Part shown: in pieces, positions 12,081 to 24,800 of the stretch
How the letters are laid out: each line of letters opens with the position of its first letter
Position numbering within the stretch: position 1 is the stretch's first letter
Assembly: GCF_032854445.1 (NCBI RefSeq)
Contig: NC_088301.1
Span: forward strand, 23,842,226 to 23,906,225
Source of the DNA: Liolophura sinensis
Taxonomy: Eukaryota; Mollusca; Polyplacophora; Chitonida; Chitonidae
Direction of reading: 5' to 3'
Length of the DNA: 64,000 bases
Translations under genes and position numbers: made by a program
Notes under the pieces: model-generated
Seen by the model: only the letters and a program-made list of their open reading frames with translations
Databases searched by the model: none
What the model was told of the DNA's origin: nothing

Positions 12081-12722
12081 AATCGGTGTATGGTTTATCT
12101 TTGGTTCCCCCTGTTTTATCCATTTATCCTATGATAATTTGACATTGCCATTTTAATTTTATTGGAAGTTTTTGTTTCTACCAGCTGTCTTTGTTCAATC
12201 AAATTAAACCTTGAGGTCTCTTTTCAATATTTCTGATATTCACCTAACTCAAGGCAGGTAAATGTCAGAAATTGTTGCGAAACAGACCTCAACGTTAAAA
12301 CTGTCTAAAGATGTATTATCTAACCTAGCCGACTTTAAGTTTTAGGGTGTCCAGTCACTGTTATTTAATTTTCTCACCATATATTATTCGCGAAGAGTTA
12401 GTGGGACCTATGCTGGGTAACAACTTTCATCAGTGCCGGTGTTGTTATGACTTTTTCGTGCCGGTTTTCTGTTTCACTTCCTGAAAATTCTACTTACAGA
12501 CACCTCCCGCCATTTGTAAATTTGACACTAAGCACGTACTACCCTCTACTACTCTTCAAAAGTGAGTTACAGCATTTAGGGAATAACGTTACCACAAATT
12601 ACAAATGATAACTTCGTATTTCTTTTTGTAAAAATTAGTGGACTTTAATTGAATGGAAAATGTACTTGCATAGTTTGCGGCGATAGAACAAATTAGAATG
12701 ATTTGTCTAAAGGCTATTTAAA

Positions 12723-12884
12723 ATGGCAGCTTCCATACACGTGAAGTCGAAAGGAAAGTGGAATCCCGTTAAACTTGACCCGAAACTGTTCACTGACAAG
12801 CATTTTGGTGGGCTTATTTGTGTAGAAGAACTGAAAGACTACGAAATTGTAAAAAAATATTCGAATCCGCAGGAAATTGAAAAG
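12723..12884 (+). CDS. DDX24: DDX24 exon 1 (coding)
   Basis: Residues 1-54, [15 protein letters not shown] to NPQEIEK; donor AAG/GTACAG, phase 0. The block [11 protein letters not shown] and [12 protein letters not shown] is the family's N-terminal signature. Confidence 0.94.
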
Positions 12885-15800
12885 GTACAGCAAATCAAAT
12901 GCGCTTGCGGTTGACGCGCTGTTGTTGTTGTTGCCCAATGCTAGCCTAAAGCTAAGCTGGACGTTCCTACTGTAACGCCCAGCTGCGGTCATATGATGGA
13001 GGTATATACAGTACGACAACTCAGGCTCTTCAATTCATTGAAGAAGCAGTTTTTCACAATGAACATACGAGGAGCTCATTGACTAACAATAGGGTCACCC
13101 TACATGTAATCTTTAAAACTGCCAAATACCGACACAGCAGATCTCAGGTTTTGTCTTAGCAGAGGATTTGCCTGTCTGCCAGGTCTTTGCACATGCGTTC
13201 TCAAGATTATAGCAGCTTTTGACACCTGGGGTAAAAGATACTCAGAATGCAACCAGTCGTATGTTGTTTGCTGACAACAGAGCCCCTTGTTCAGGCAGTG
13301 AATTGAAATGTGATGCATTTTTTACCATAACATGAAAATCACGTTCAAATTTTTGTCTCTTTCATCTTCATCTCCATAAGCAGTGGTTCACGGGTTATAT
13401 GGATTACATACATTAGCAGGACGCTAATAAACGTTCAGCAGAGGCGTGTAATCACAGCATGTGATCCTCTTCAGTGCGTTATATTTTTAAAATCAGTGGG
13501 GACTGCATGCTCACCTACGTCGACCAGCAGTGCTTTTCGAGAAATATTGGAATGTAGTGTTTAAAATATCAAACTTGCCAAGCGTAGGGCTTATGGGGCC
13601 TTAAATTGCCAAATTTGCACATTCAGTTAAGTATTTCCCTGATCTTATTTTTCTAAACTATAGATTGTTACTTGTGCAGAAATGTGAGTTTATGGAATTC
13701 AAACATGACCAATTTTGGATATTTTCGAAAAAGGCCTATGCGTTTCAAATGGGCAAGTTTTTCAATTTTCAATCATCATTTAAAAGAAAATTGAGCTGTG
13801 GGGCACACAGTGCGTCACCAGGTAAATGGCACAAACTAATTCTACCTGTAAAACATAATTTTATCGCACTATGTACACTAGCAAATAGTGAAACAAAAAA
13901 GTTCCTGATACTTCAGTAAATATCACTGTCCTTTACATACTATATAGTCCGATACAATAATCCTACAGATGTGATTAAAATGCCCACTTACATGCACAAA
14001 TATAACCTTACTACGTCGTTGTTGTGTGCAGAATTTGGAGTTGATGTATTTAACTTAAAGTAGGTGTGCATTTTGAGGCAGTTCACCCTAAGCCCCGCCT
14101 TCGGATGTCCTGTGAGGCGGGGTATCATACAATGGACATCAAAGGCTCCCTGGCCGTGGGAGGGCTCATTTAGAGTAGAAAGGCACAGTGGGCAGGTCTG
14201 GTCGGCCATTGGGCTGACTGGGCGAGTTGTTCCTCTTTCCATATATACCTTCATGGTCATAGAGACTTCCACTCGTACAATTTCACTAAAAAAACGGTCA
14301 CAAAAATTTTGTCCTACACAACATTCTCTTTAAGGCAGGCATGCCCTTAAAACAGAATGTTGGGTGAAATAAAATTCTTGCAAGCCGTCACCCTCCCCAA
14401 AGATGAAAGAAAAAAATTCCAAACATAGCAGATGTTGATTTGAGTTGTCAAATTTGAAAGTTTAAACAGCTGAATTACTGTTGAAAGATGGTTTACCAAT
14501 GCTAGCTTTGACATATTACATTTTGGGCGTTTTAGGGAATTGGTGGAGAGCAAAAATAAAGTGGGGTCCGAACAGATTTTTTTTAGTGAAATTGTCCGAG
14601 TGGAAGTCAATATGACCGAAGCTGGGCGTTGCGGTAGGTTTGGGCTAGATCTATGCGTGTACGCGACCTGGGAAGGGGATTTCATCTTTTTAGTATCATG
14701 ACAGGACCATGTTTATGCTCATTTATATGCCTGTCTGCAAGCAGTCGGTTTTTCTGCAATTGTTGTTTCTTTTAATGGTATTTACCTCCCTCTGTTATTC
14801 ACAGAGATGGGCTCATTCTAACTATAGACCGAGCCTTAAAAGGCTGTTGACCAATACATTATCTGGATACATAGCTTGTCAAATCAACTTCATAACATAT
14901 GAAATGAAACATATCAATTAAAAGACTGCATTGAAGTTTTTATTGATCTTTTTTTTCTTTTCAGTTGTCTGATGGTAAAAGTAAAGCAGCTTTAACAGAC
15001 AAATCTAAGCGGAAACGAAAAGCATCTAGTGTCCCCAGCAAATGTGATAAAAAGGTGAAAAGAGATGAGAAAGTAGTCAAACCCCAAATCAGTGAAACAG
15101 AACAATGTGATGAAAGTCAGAAAAAAGACCACAAGGTGTCAAGAAAGAAGAAAAAGTTGTTAAAATGGAAAGAAAAAGCCCGCTTACGGAAAGAGGCGAA
15201 AAATGCCCATATAGTAGAGGGACAAGTTTTGCCCATGCCATTAGATGAAGATGAAGAAAAAGAAATGGATATATCCACTGTCAGTGACAAGAGCAAGAAT
15301 AATGGCAGAAGTAAACAAAGAAATGCTCCTATCTCTAAATTAAAAACAGGTCTGTATATTTTGATTTCCTTTGTGTATCATATGTCTTCAAAGCTTATAT
15401 GCTTTGGGAGGCGGTAGATCCAGGGTCAATCCTGGGTCGGGTAACACCTAAGACTTTGAAAGAGGAAGTTGTAACTTCCTCGCTTGGCACTCCGCATTAA
15501 GTGGATAGTGCAACATAATGGCTTGGGCGGGGTGGCTTACTTGCCTTCGGAAAGTCATCTCAGTGAAGCAGCACTAGATAAAATAGGGGTGGAAATCCAT
15601 CCTGCAACAAGGAGGCACATTACACATATATATACTCTAATAACTCCATCGTCATCATATGACTAAAAAATTAAAAAGTATGACGTTAAACCCCAAGCAC
15701 TCACTCAAAGCTTATAGCTGAGATCACATATGTAACAATTGAATGGAAAAATGTCTCAAGTGTAAAATAGGGCAATGTTAATTTGCTTTTGTTGCTAAAG

Positions 15801-18800
15801 GTAACAGGTGATAAATCAATCATCCATTACTCTGTCACTGTGAATGAAAGCGTGTATGTACGAGATTGAATTCTGTGAAACGTAGTGGTAAACTTGGTAA
15901 ACATGTATCATGAGTATATTACCACTCTCAGCTCCAGTTTTTGGGGGGAAATTATAGGAAAAATCGCAACAGTTCAGTCAACATTATCTGAGGTGAAGAG
16001 TATCAGATAAAAGCAAATGTTCTGGATCATTAACATGTCCAATTCTTATGTTGATCCAGGCAAGCAGAAAAAGGCGTGGAAAAAAGTAGAAAACGCTGAC
16101 AAATCTGGAAATGTTACCTCTGAGAATATAATGACAAAATCAAATCATGGGAAGCAAACAGGTGAGTGTCTGAATTGGTGTATTTTATCTAAAGTTGGTA
16201 TGCAAAAATGCACTTTCAGAAGAACGTAAAGGTTTTAAAATGATACTTCCAATGCCAACACTTAAGTTTTTTTGGCTAAGAAATTAATCATACTTCAGAA
16301 AAAATATTATTTGATTTTTTAAACTGAATGAGTCAATCCAAATCAAGTAAAATCTGTCACTTGAAAAGGCTGAACTTTAGGTGAAATACAGTATATAGGG
16401 TTGCTGTGTAACGTGTTGTTCAGGTGTGTGTCAAGTTACAGGTAGTCAAAGTTAGAAAGTTGTTTTGAATGGTGATGTAATAATGTGTATCAAGTTACAG
16501 GTAGTCAAAGTGAGAAAGTTGTTTTGAATGGTGATGTAATAATGTGTGTCAAGTTACAGGTAGTCAAAGTGAGAAAGTTGTTTTGAATGGTGATGTAATA
16601 ATGTGTGTCAAGTTACAGGTAGTCAAAGTTAGAAAGATGTTTTGAATGGTGATGTAATATTAATGAAATTGTATTATGCTAAGAGACTGTCTAGCGTTGA
16701 AATGAAGTTCAAGAGCCGTCTCCTTTTTTTAAATACTAGAATTAAACATTTGAATTTTTCCAAGCTTAGGTTTTAACCATAAGCTCAGAAAGTTTATTTG
16801 CCATTTGTCATATATTCAAGACATTGGTGCCTTCCAAAATGATAAAATATGGATTGTGTTTTTTGTGCATGTTGTGCAAATGTCAAGATCTACACATCTC
16901 TCTTCCACCTTGTTTTGTTAGTTAGAGTAATCTCCCCTGGTGTCAGTATGTCCGCACATGTGAGTTATCAGATCTTTGCGTCCCTCTCCATCTTGTTTTG
17001 TCTGTCAGAGTGATCTTCTCTGATATCAGTATTATCACAAACCTATTTTGTAGACATGTCTGCGCATACTCCTTACAGGGCTCTAGCTCGTTGCTTTACA
17101 TCACTGCCACCACTTGTAGATTTTTGTACAGAAATCTTGAACAAGGCCAAGGTCACTGGGGTCTCAGTGATAAAGCAGAAATTGGTGTCAGAAAACACAA
17201 GCAATCTGTCTCAACCTTGGTCTCTAACAATACTTTTATGCACATGCATTCTCTTTATATAGCTTATATACAACATGACTCTAACCAAAGCTTAAACAAA
17301 TTTTATTGTTGAATGCTGATTAAATAGTTCTGCGGAGGGGACACATGTGATTAGGCTAAGCCTAAACAAACCTACATGCATCTCAGGGGCTCCAAAGGTC
17401 AAGCTTGTCTTCTAGTGGCAGTGATGTAAAGTGAAAGGTAGAGAGCGACGCATGCGTTGTGAGGAGTATGATGTCAGCCTGGTCTGATCTTTGCATCTCC
17501 GTTCGCTTTCTGTTTTGTCAATCATAGTGATCTCCCCTGATGTCATTATCATCAAGCATCTATTTTGTAGACATGTCAGCCTGGTCAGATCTGTATGTCC
17601 CTCCCCCAGTACTCAGAGCTTTGACAGACCAAGGCTTCACCTGTCCCATGCCTATCCAGAGCTTATCTTTACCATCAGCCATCAGGGATAGGATGGACAT
17701 CATGGGGGCAGCACAGACGGTACAGTGTAAAACTATTTGTTTGTTTACTAGCAATAAACATTCTACATTTCAGAGTAGTTAACTGATATATAATTGCAGT
17801 ATAGTCTATAATTGAGAAGAGATGGACAAGAAAAGGTTGAGCTTCATAGATAACCATTTTCCGGGCCGTAACTAGAGTCACTTTTGTTCTGGAAAACGTT
17901 TGGGCTCCCAAACTGTTGGCCACCCAAACTAAAAAAAGCTGTATTAAAACTAACAAGTTAATTAAACAAAAACATGATAGTTTACCAATAAAAAGTTAAG
18001 TTTTCATGTAAATTTCTTTCTTTAAAGCTCTTAGAAAGCAACATTTTGAGTTGCATTTTTAAAGTTTCTTTATGCACATTGACAGTGTCACCATTAAAGT
18101 TTGGGCTCAGAACCTTAAATGTTTTCTAGATATGACCCTGGTTTGTACTTCCTTTTGTGTGTCATTAAAGATTTATTTTTCAAATAATTTTTGGGAGTAA
18201 TTTGAGCGGTTTATAATAATTAGTATTTTCTTATTGACATTGTATGAGTAACGTTTTCAAGCTTAATCTGCAAAAATGAAAAATATAAGTAGATAGATTC
18301 AAATTGAAATATTACTCGTCAGGTTTTGATTTTATTATTGAGGAAGTGAATATGAGTATTAAAGACTATTTCCACAAACTTATGTGAAAGTTGTTATTGT
18401 ACATGTTGGACCAACAATCAAGAAACGCTACCTGTGAACTAGGACAGGCAATTGTTTTTCAGACATAACTTAAATTCATGGTTCATTTATGTCATAAGGT
18501 CATTGTTTAAGTTTTATTATCTTTTTCAGGGCAGTGGCAAGACGTTAGCATTTGCCATCCCAGTAATACATCATATTCTTGAATACAAGGAGAGGAAGGC
18601 ACAGAAGGCAGCAAGGGAGTTAACTCCATCAGAGTTAAGTGAAGAGGAAGGGGAGGAGGCGTGGCGCAGTGAGGAGATGGATGATACCAGTGAGATGATG
18701 TCAGAGGATGAAGACAGTGATAACAGTGGTAATGAAGTGGATGAGGAGAACAGTGATGATGATGAAGATGAAGTGCCTCCCTTCCCAGGTGAGGAGGAGG

Positions 18801-21800
18801 ATGATGAAGAAGGAGACTTTGACAATCCTCCTAATGAAGAAGATATTGGAGACTTTGAGGTAAACCTTTTTAGGCCAGTGACGCATGTTTCTGGTTCTCT
18901 GGAATGTTTTGGAAAGTAAGGTGAGGGCAGTGGAATAGTTAGCATTTTTAATTATTATTTTATGATAGTATCACCTTCTGTGATAATTTCTGACAGAAGA
19001 AGTAATGAGTTCTGACACGGGGGGTAAAAGGATATTTAGACAGATAATGGAAAACAAGGAATCAGGTATATCTATGGTTCATGTCAAAGACTGGTGTCTT
19101 TGACTAGGTTTGCACATTTTTAAACTCTATGATGATATGATTTGTTTAACTTTGCTATAGTGCTTCATTTTTGCTATACTGCTTATTCAGGATTACCTCT
19201 TTTCCATAAGCATTTCTAAACATAAAGGTGAAAATCAATTTAAATTTATGTAAATGTAATGTTCTTAAACTTTTTGGATAACAAATCACTTTTTTGCCCT
19301 TCTCAAAGGATCACGTCTTTGAAAGAAAAGTAGTAAGCTGCTTCTCAGTGCAATTTGTAAATCTATTTCTGGATGTTAATGGCTTTTCTGGGAACAAAAG
19401 TAAGAACAGCAAGCCTGAAAATTAATGATGGTTGATCATGATTTTCTGTTTCATATTTGCATCAGGAGAATGGCACTGGGTTGGTCAAGGTGTTAAATGA
19501 CGTTGAATTTGATTGGCCAGAAGTGACCAGTGAGAAAAAGCGTATGACAGGTGAACTATTATGTTTAGTGCTTACTCCAACAAGAGAGCTGGCAGTTCAA
19601 GTGAAGAACCACATAGAAGCTGTGGCCATATACACAGATATCAAGGTAATGATTGATTTTAATAAATTAATATTATTTTAATCTACGAGAGATTCCTCAG
19701 TTACTGGGTGCTTATCTTTCAGCTGTCTTTATTTCACTTAAAGTTGAGTTTTTTTTTTGCATTGATTTAAGCTTTTGCTTCGACTTTATTCCAGGATGAT
19801 GTGTTTCATTAAAGTTCAGATAATATGCATACAATTTCCCAAACATTTCTGTTGCCACCCCCCCCCCCCTTTTTTTTTTCAAAGCTAAAAGAAATTTAAA
19901 TCAGAATTGTCATTATTTTTAAAATGTTTGTGAAAGAAAAGAATTTGTTGTGTTTGTACCAAAATTTTGGTTAGTTTCATGTGATGAAACATATGCATGA
20001 AAACTCACAAGGAAACCTTGCAATTGTATGAAATGTCGTATGTGTAAAAATCATCACATATATATGAAACTTTGCATCTGGGAAGCTTAACATGTAGGAA
20101 ACATTACATATTTAGGAAACATTATACATTATGCTTTGTCTCTTTATGGAGTTTTGAACTTATTTATTCTGTAGTACAAACTGTTGAATTTAGTGTGCAT
20201 AGCTCATGTCTGATACCTGACCTTCAGGTTGGTTTGGTTGTGGAGGAATGGCTCCCCAGAAGCAGAAGCGACTGTTAAAAAGATGTCCGGAGATTGTGGT
20301 GGCCACACCGGGACGACTCTGGGAGCTAATCGAAGAGGTAGGACATGTTCACTCAGCTTTCCTCTGATATCTTAATTAAGAGCAGAGTGCAGCACCATAA
20401 TGGTTAAGATCATACTCTTTATATGCAGGAAAATTGGGTTCAGCCTGCATGGTGTAAATAGGCTTAAAAAATTAGATATGCATCTAAAATGAAAAAATAG
20501 CATACTGTATACGTCTGAAGATATTGTGTGCACGCTTGAGTTCGTGAAAGTGTACATGCGGGATTTAAAGCCGAAAGTCCTGAGACAGGTAAAAAAATTG
20601 TTATGTGTCTCGTTAAGCAGGTTACCATAGAAAAAATAATACTGCAACCTATTCTTCTGTCAAAGCATAACAAAACCATAACGTTATCAGTGAGCGAGCT
20701 ATTGAAATAAACCACACACTGGTTCATACAAAATAACTAAATAAATGTAATAACGTCATTCAGTATTCATTCCTCTTGAGGGAGAGCTGAAATAATCACT
20801 TAATTCTAGAATGTTACGACAAGTCGTAAATTCTGGACAATTTACGTGTACATCTACGAAGGAAAGAACATGTATACATGTAGGCCTATGTATACATGTG
20901 CTTCAAAAATTAGAAAGTCTGGAGTACCGTACTCCATCTGAAAAGAAATTATATGTAGCACTGTCTTCTGAAATGTGTCTTAAAACCTCAAAAGAAAGAA
21001 ATATACATGTGTTTATGTTAAAAAACCAAAAAAAAATGAAAGCAAGAGGCCTATGCTTAGGATTACAAAAGGGACAGAAATAGTGGTTAATCTGCTTGCC
21101 TTTCAATCACAAGGTCACATGAGGTGTGGGTTCAAATCTGGCCTTGGATAGGATATCATTTTTTGGGGCCTTGGTTACAATAATCTTCCGCTGAGAAGTC
21201 CAGTAGTCTGCTACCAATATCATATTTACATTTGTACGTCACGTTTGAAAGGGGCCTCCATGGCCTACTGGTTAGCATGCCAGTACAGAATATTGACAGT
21301 TACCAGTGCGATCATTGTGAGTTCAAATCCAGCTCATGTCGGCTTCCTCTTCAACCTTACATGGGCGGATGGTTGTGGGTTTCCAGAGCCCTGTTTCCTC
21401 CCACCATAATGCTCGCCACCATTGTATATTTGAAATATTCTTAAATACAGCATGAAACACCAATCAAATAAATAAATCAGATATGGCCATGTAGTTTCCT
21501 CCGTCCTTGAAACTTACAGCCGTTGAAAATTCTTGAGTATCGTGTTAAGAAAAAATCAGATGTAAAATAAATAGAGAATTCTACATAGTGGACAAAAATC
21601 TGTTGTTTTCTGTTACAGGGGGATTCCTACCTGACGGATGTAGAAGATATTAAGTTCCTGGTGATAGATGAAGCTGACAGAATGGTGGAGAAGGGACATT
21701 TTGAGGAGTTGTCCACATTGCTGGAGAGAATCAATGCGTAAGCGCTTCTTACATGTGGCATAATTCCTAAGTTTTAAGTTTTAGGTGTGATGTGTAGCTC

Positions 21801-24800
21801 TGTAGCTTGATGAGGTTTTAAAAGAAAAGACAACAAATAATATTACTGGAACCCCCCACAAATGAACAGTCCGCAAAAACAAAATCTTCCGCAGTGTCCG
21901 TGAAATATTCCTGATGTGACGTGATAATATTCCTTATGTGACAATGCAGAGGGTTGATATGACTTTGAGTAGCAGCAGTTATGCTGGATTGACGTCATGC
22001 GCGTTTCAGACTATGACTTCATTTGTTGCCCTAAGTCAGTGATGGGTGATGTCAAGTGTTCTTGCATGACATCACACCAGGCAAATTTGGAAATGATGGA
22101 AAGCTTTTGTTTCTGTATTATCTTTCCGAACTAACAACATGAATACAGCTTTAAATACAATGCATTTTTAGTAGTACATGAATGTGTCCAACCAAGACCA
22201 TGAAGTATTTTTTTTGGGGGGGGGGGGGGGGGTTACTGATTTTTGTGCTGCTGGTATTTTTTTACACGTGTTAAGTGTTTATCTGACAGCACTTTGTGTT
22301 TACCAGAGAGCATGTTGTGTTTACTTGGGAACACGTTGTGTTTACTTGGGAACACGTTGTGTTTACCTGGGAGCATGTGTTTACCCGAGAGCATGTTGTG
22401 TTTACCTGGGAGCACATTGTGTTTACCTGGGAGCACATGTTTACCTGGGAGCACGTGTTTACCTGAGAGCACGTTGTGTTTACCTGGCTTGTGAATATTG
22501 CAAGTGGGAAGATGTACACTGTATGTCACTTAATGTTTGGTGTGTAATGCACATTCACAAACATGTAAAGGCATTAAAGTGACACTTTTGATGCTAAGAC
22601 TTAAGTTTTTCTGAAAGGTGTTTATGAAACTTGACAAAAGAAAACTACTAAAGTTGCCCGACAAGGTTGATGGATCAATCAAAATCAAGGAAACTGTGTC
22701 AGTCAAAAAATGCTGAACTAGGTGAGTACAGTAGCTGGTAATATAACAGTGAAAGGACACTTTCTAGGCAACATGGTTGAAATACACGTATAATTATTTT
22801 TATGCAAAATTTGACTTTTGGTGTTTTATTATTATTTTTTTTTTTTTACATAGGAATGAAGAAAACAAGAAACATAGACAGACGTTTGTATTTTCTGCAA
22901 CATTAACTGTAGTACATTCAGGTCCACAGCGTTTTACTAAACAGAAAAAGATGCCCCTAACCACTGATTTGAAGCTGGGTAAGTTAAACTGCATCAGCTT
23001 GGAATGGAAGTCTTGTAACTGCCCTGCCCTAAATGACCATAAATTTCGTCCATGACTAACTTGCCTATTTTTCCTGATTCTGAGCTCTATTGATTTTAAA
23101 AAGGTGTTTTGAGGTTTGCTTGGAACATGGGATGATATTCTACTGGAAAGGTGTAAGTTCCAGCACTAAAAAAAATATACATTTTGTGACATTCATTTGC
23201 CTCTAAAAATGCACTTTTGCAGGCAAAATTTTAGGGTACAGGTCATTTAGGGTATATGGTTATTTATGTGATACTTTATAGCATACAGGAAAAAAGACTG
23301 TGGCCACATCAGTTATAAATTCTTGTATTATGGGCGGAGTGAATTTGTTTTCATTGTCGGAGGAGGGTTTTAAATTCTTGTGTCACAAACAGAATGAATT
23401 TGTTTTCATTGTCGGAGCAGGGTATAAAATAAAAATAAAACTACCCCCCCCCCCCAAAAAAAAAACCCCACCTAATTTGTGTTATACATGGACTGCCTCA
23501 GTAATTTTTCCTGCCGTAGACGTATTTATGTGATTGGAAAACCTGTAAAAAACAGGAAAATCATAAAAATCATCTTTTATATCTGACAGAATAAAAGGGT
23601 TTGTTTTGCACAGGCTAAAAGAAGGTGTATTTAGGGAACTAACTGGTTATACTGTTCACTTTCATAAACAGTGTTTGATGGATATGCAAGAAATTGGATA
23701 AACAAGCTTTGGATATGTTATTGTACAAAATTTAAGTATTTGTCTTTGTTGACAGAGAAGCTGATGGCAAAGGTTGGTATGAAGGATCGGCCAAAGGTGA
23801 TAGATCTTACTGGGAGGGTAGGGACGGCTGACACCCTGACAGAGGCCAAAATACACTGTGCTACAGGCGAAAAGGTCAGTAAATGTACAGAGATACACTG
23901 TAAAACAGGGGAAAATGTCAGTAACTGCACAAAGATACACTGTGCTACAGGGGAAAATGTCAGTAACTGTACAAAGATACACTGTACTACAGGGGAAAAT
24001 GTCAGTAACTGTACAAAGATACACTATGCTACAGGGGAAAATGTTAGTAAACCATACAAAGATTACACTATGCTACAGGGGAAAATGTCAGTAACTGTAC
24101 AAAGATACACTGTACTACAGGGGAAAATGTCAGTAACTGTACAAAGATACACTATGCTACAGGGGAAAATGTCAGTAACCGTACAAAGATACACTATGCT
24201 ACAGGGGAAAATGTCAGTAACCGTACAAAGATACACTATGCTACAGGGGAAAATGTCAGTAACTGTACAAAGAAGCACTGTGCTACGCGAAAAAAGAGTC
24301 AGTAGATCTGCAATGATACATAGTTGTAAAGTGAGGAAAGGTTAGTAGCTTGGCTGAGAGACAGTGCGCTGTGTAAAAGGAAAGATCATGACTTCAGCGG
24401 AGGTACACTGTGCTGTTTGAAGGAATTTAATATCACATCGGCTGAGATGCATGTATGCAGTGCGGTTAAGTAGCTCGAGCAGGACTTGGTGTGTGACATG
24501 CTATATGAGCCAGTGCCTGTTGCTGGGATACTGGGATACTTCAGTAGATACACTGTTGTATGTGTTTAAGTGTTTTAGGTTCAGTGGCTGGAGTTTGCTA
24601 CACTGTTCATTGACAAAGTAAATACAAAGGCTTTCACTCGCAGCGTTTTAATGCCTTTTATTTCAGCTCTGTATGATTATCTGCTGGCCCTGATTTTGCA
24701 GTTTCAAATATTTCATAATATCACTTGATGATAGTAACATTTTTACTAATATGCTTGTGTGTTTTTGTTTTAAATTTTAGGACAGTTACCTGTATTACTT

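Larger units (their letters stand above)
10441..12722. promoter_or_regulatory. Intergenic region between divergent NSMCE1 and DDX24
   Basis: Must hold both promoters if the NSMCE1 leader exon is right. It includes a G homopolymer (10700-10714), a 40-bp tandem duplication (10817-10896) and a G/C-run repeat (11940-12080). No TATA or initiator can be assigned with confidence. Confidence 0.4.

Noticed and set aside
17056-17312. Frame after the decoy acceptor ([14 protein letters not shown]) as a real DDX24 exon
   Set aside because: The conserved DDX24 order is complete without it and it resembles no helicase segment; kept only as a possible cryptic exon.
18571-18945. 124-codon serine-rich minus frame
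   Set aside because: It is the complement of the acidic insert of DDX24 exon 5.
22178-22582. 134-codon plus frame rich in VYLGARCVYL as a protein
   Set aside because: Entirely a minisatellite in an intron; both strands show similar long frames.
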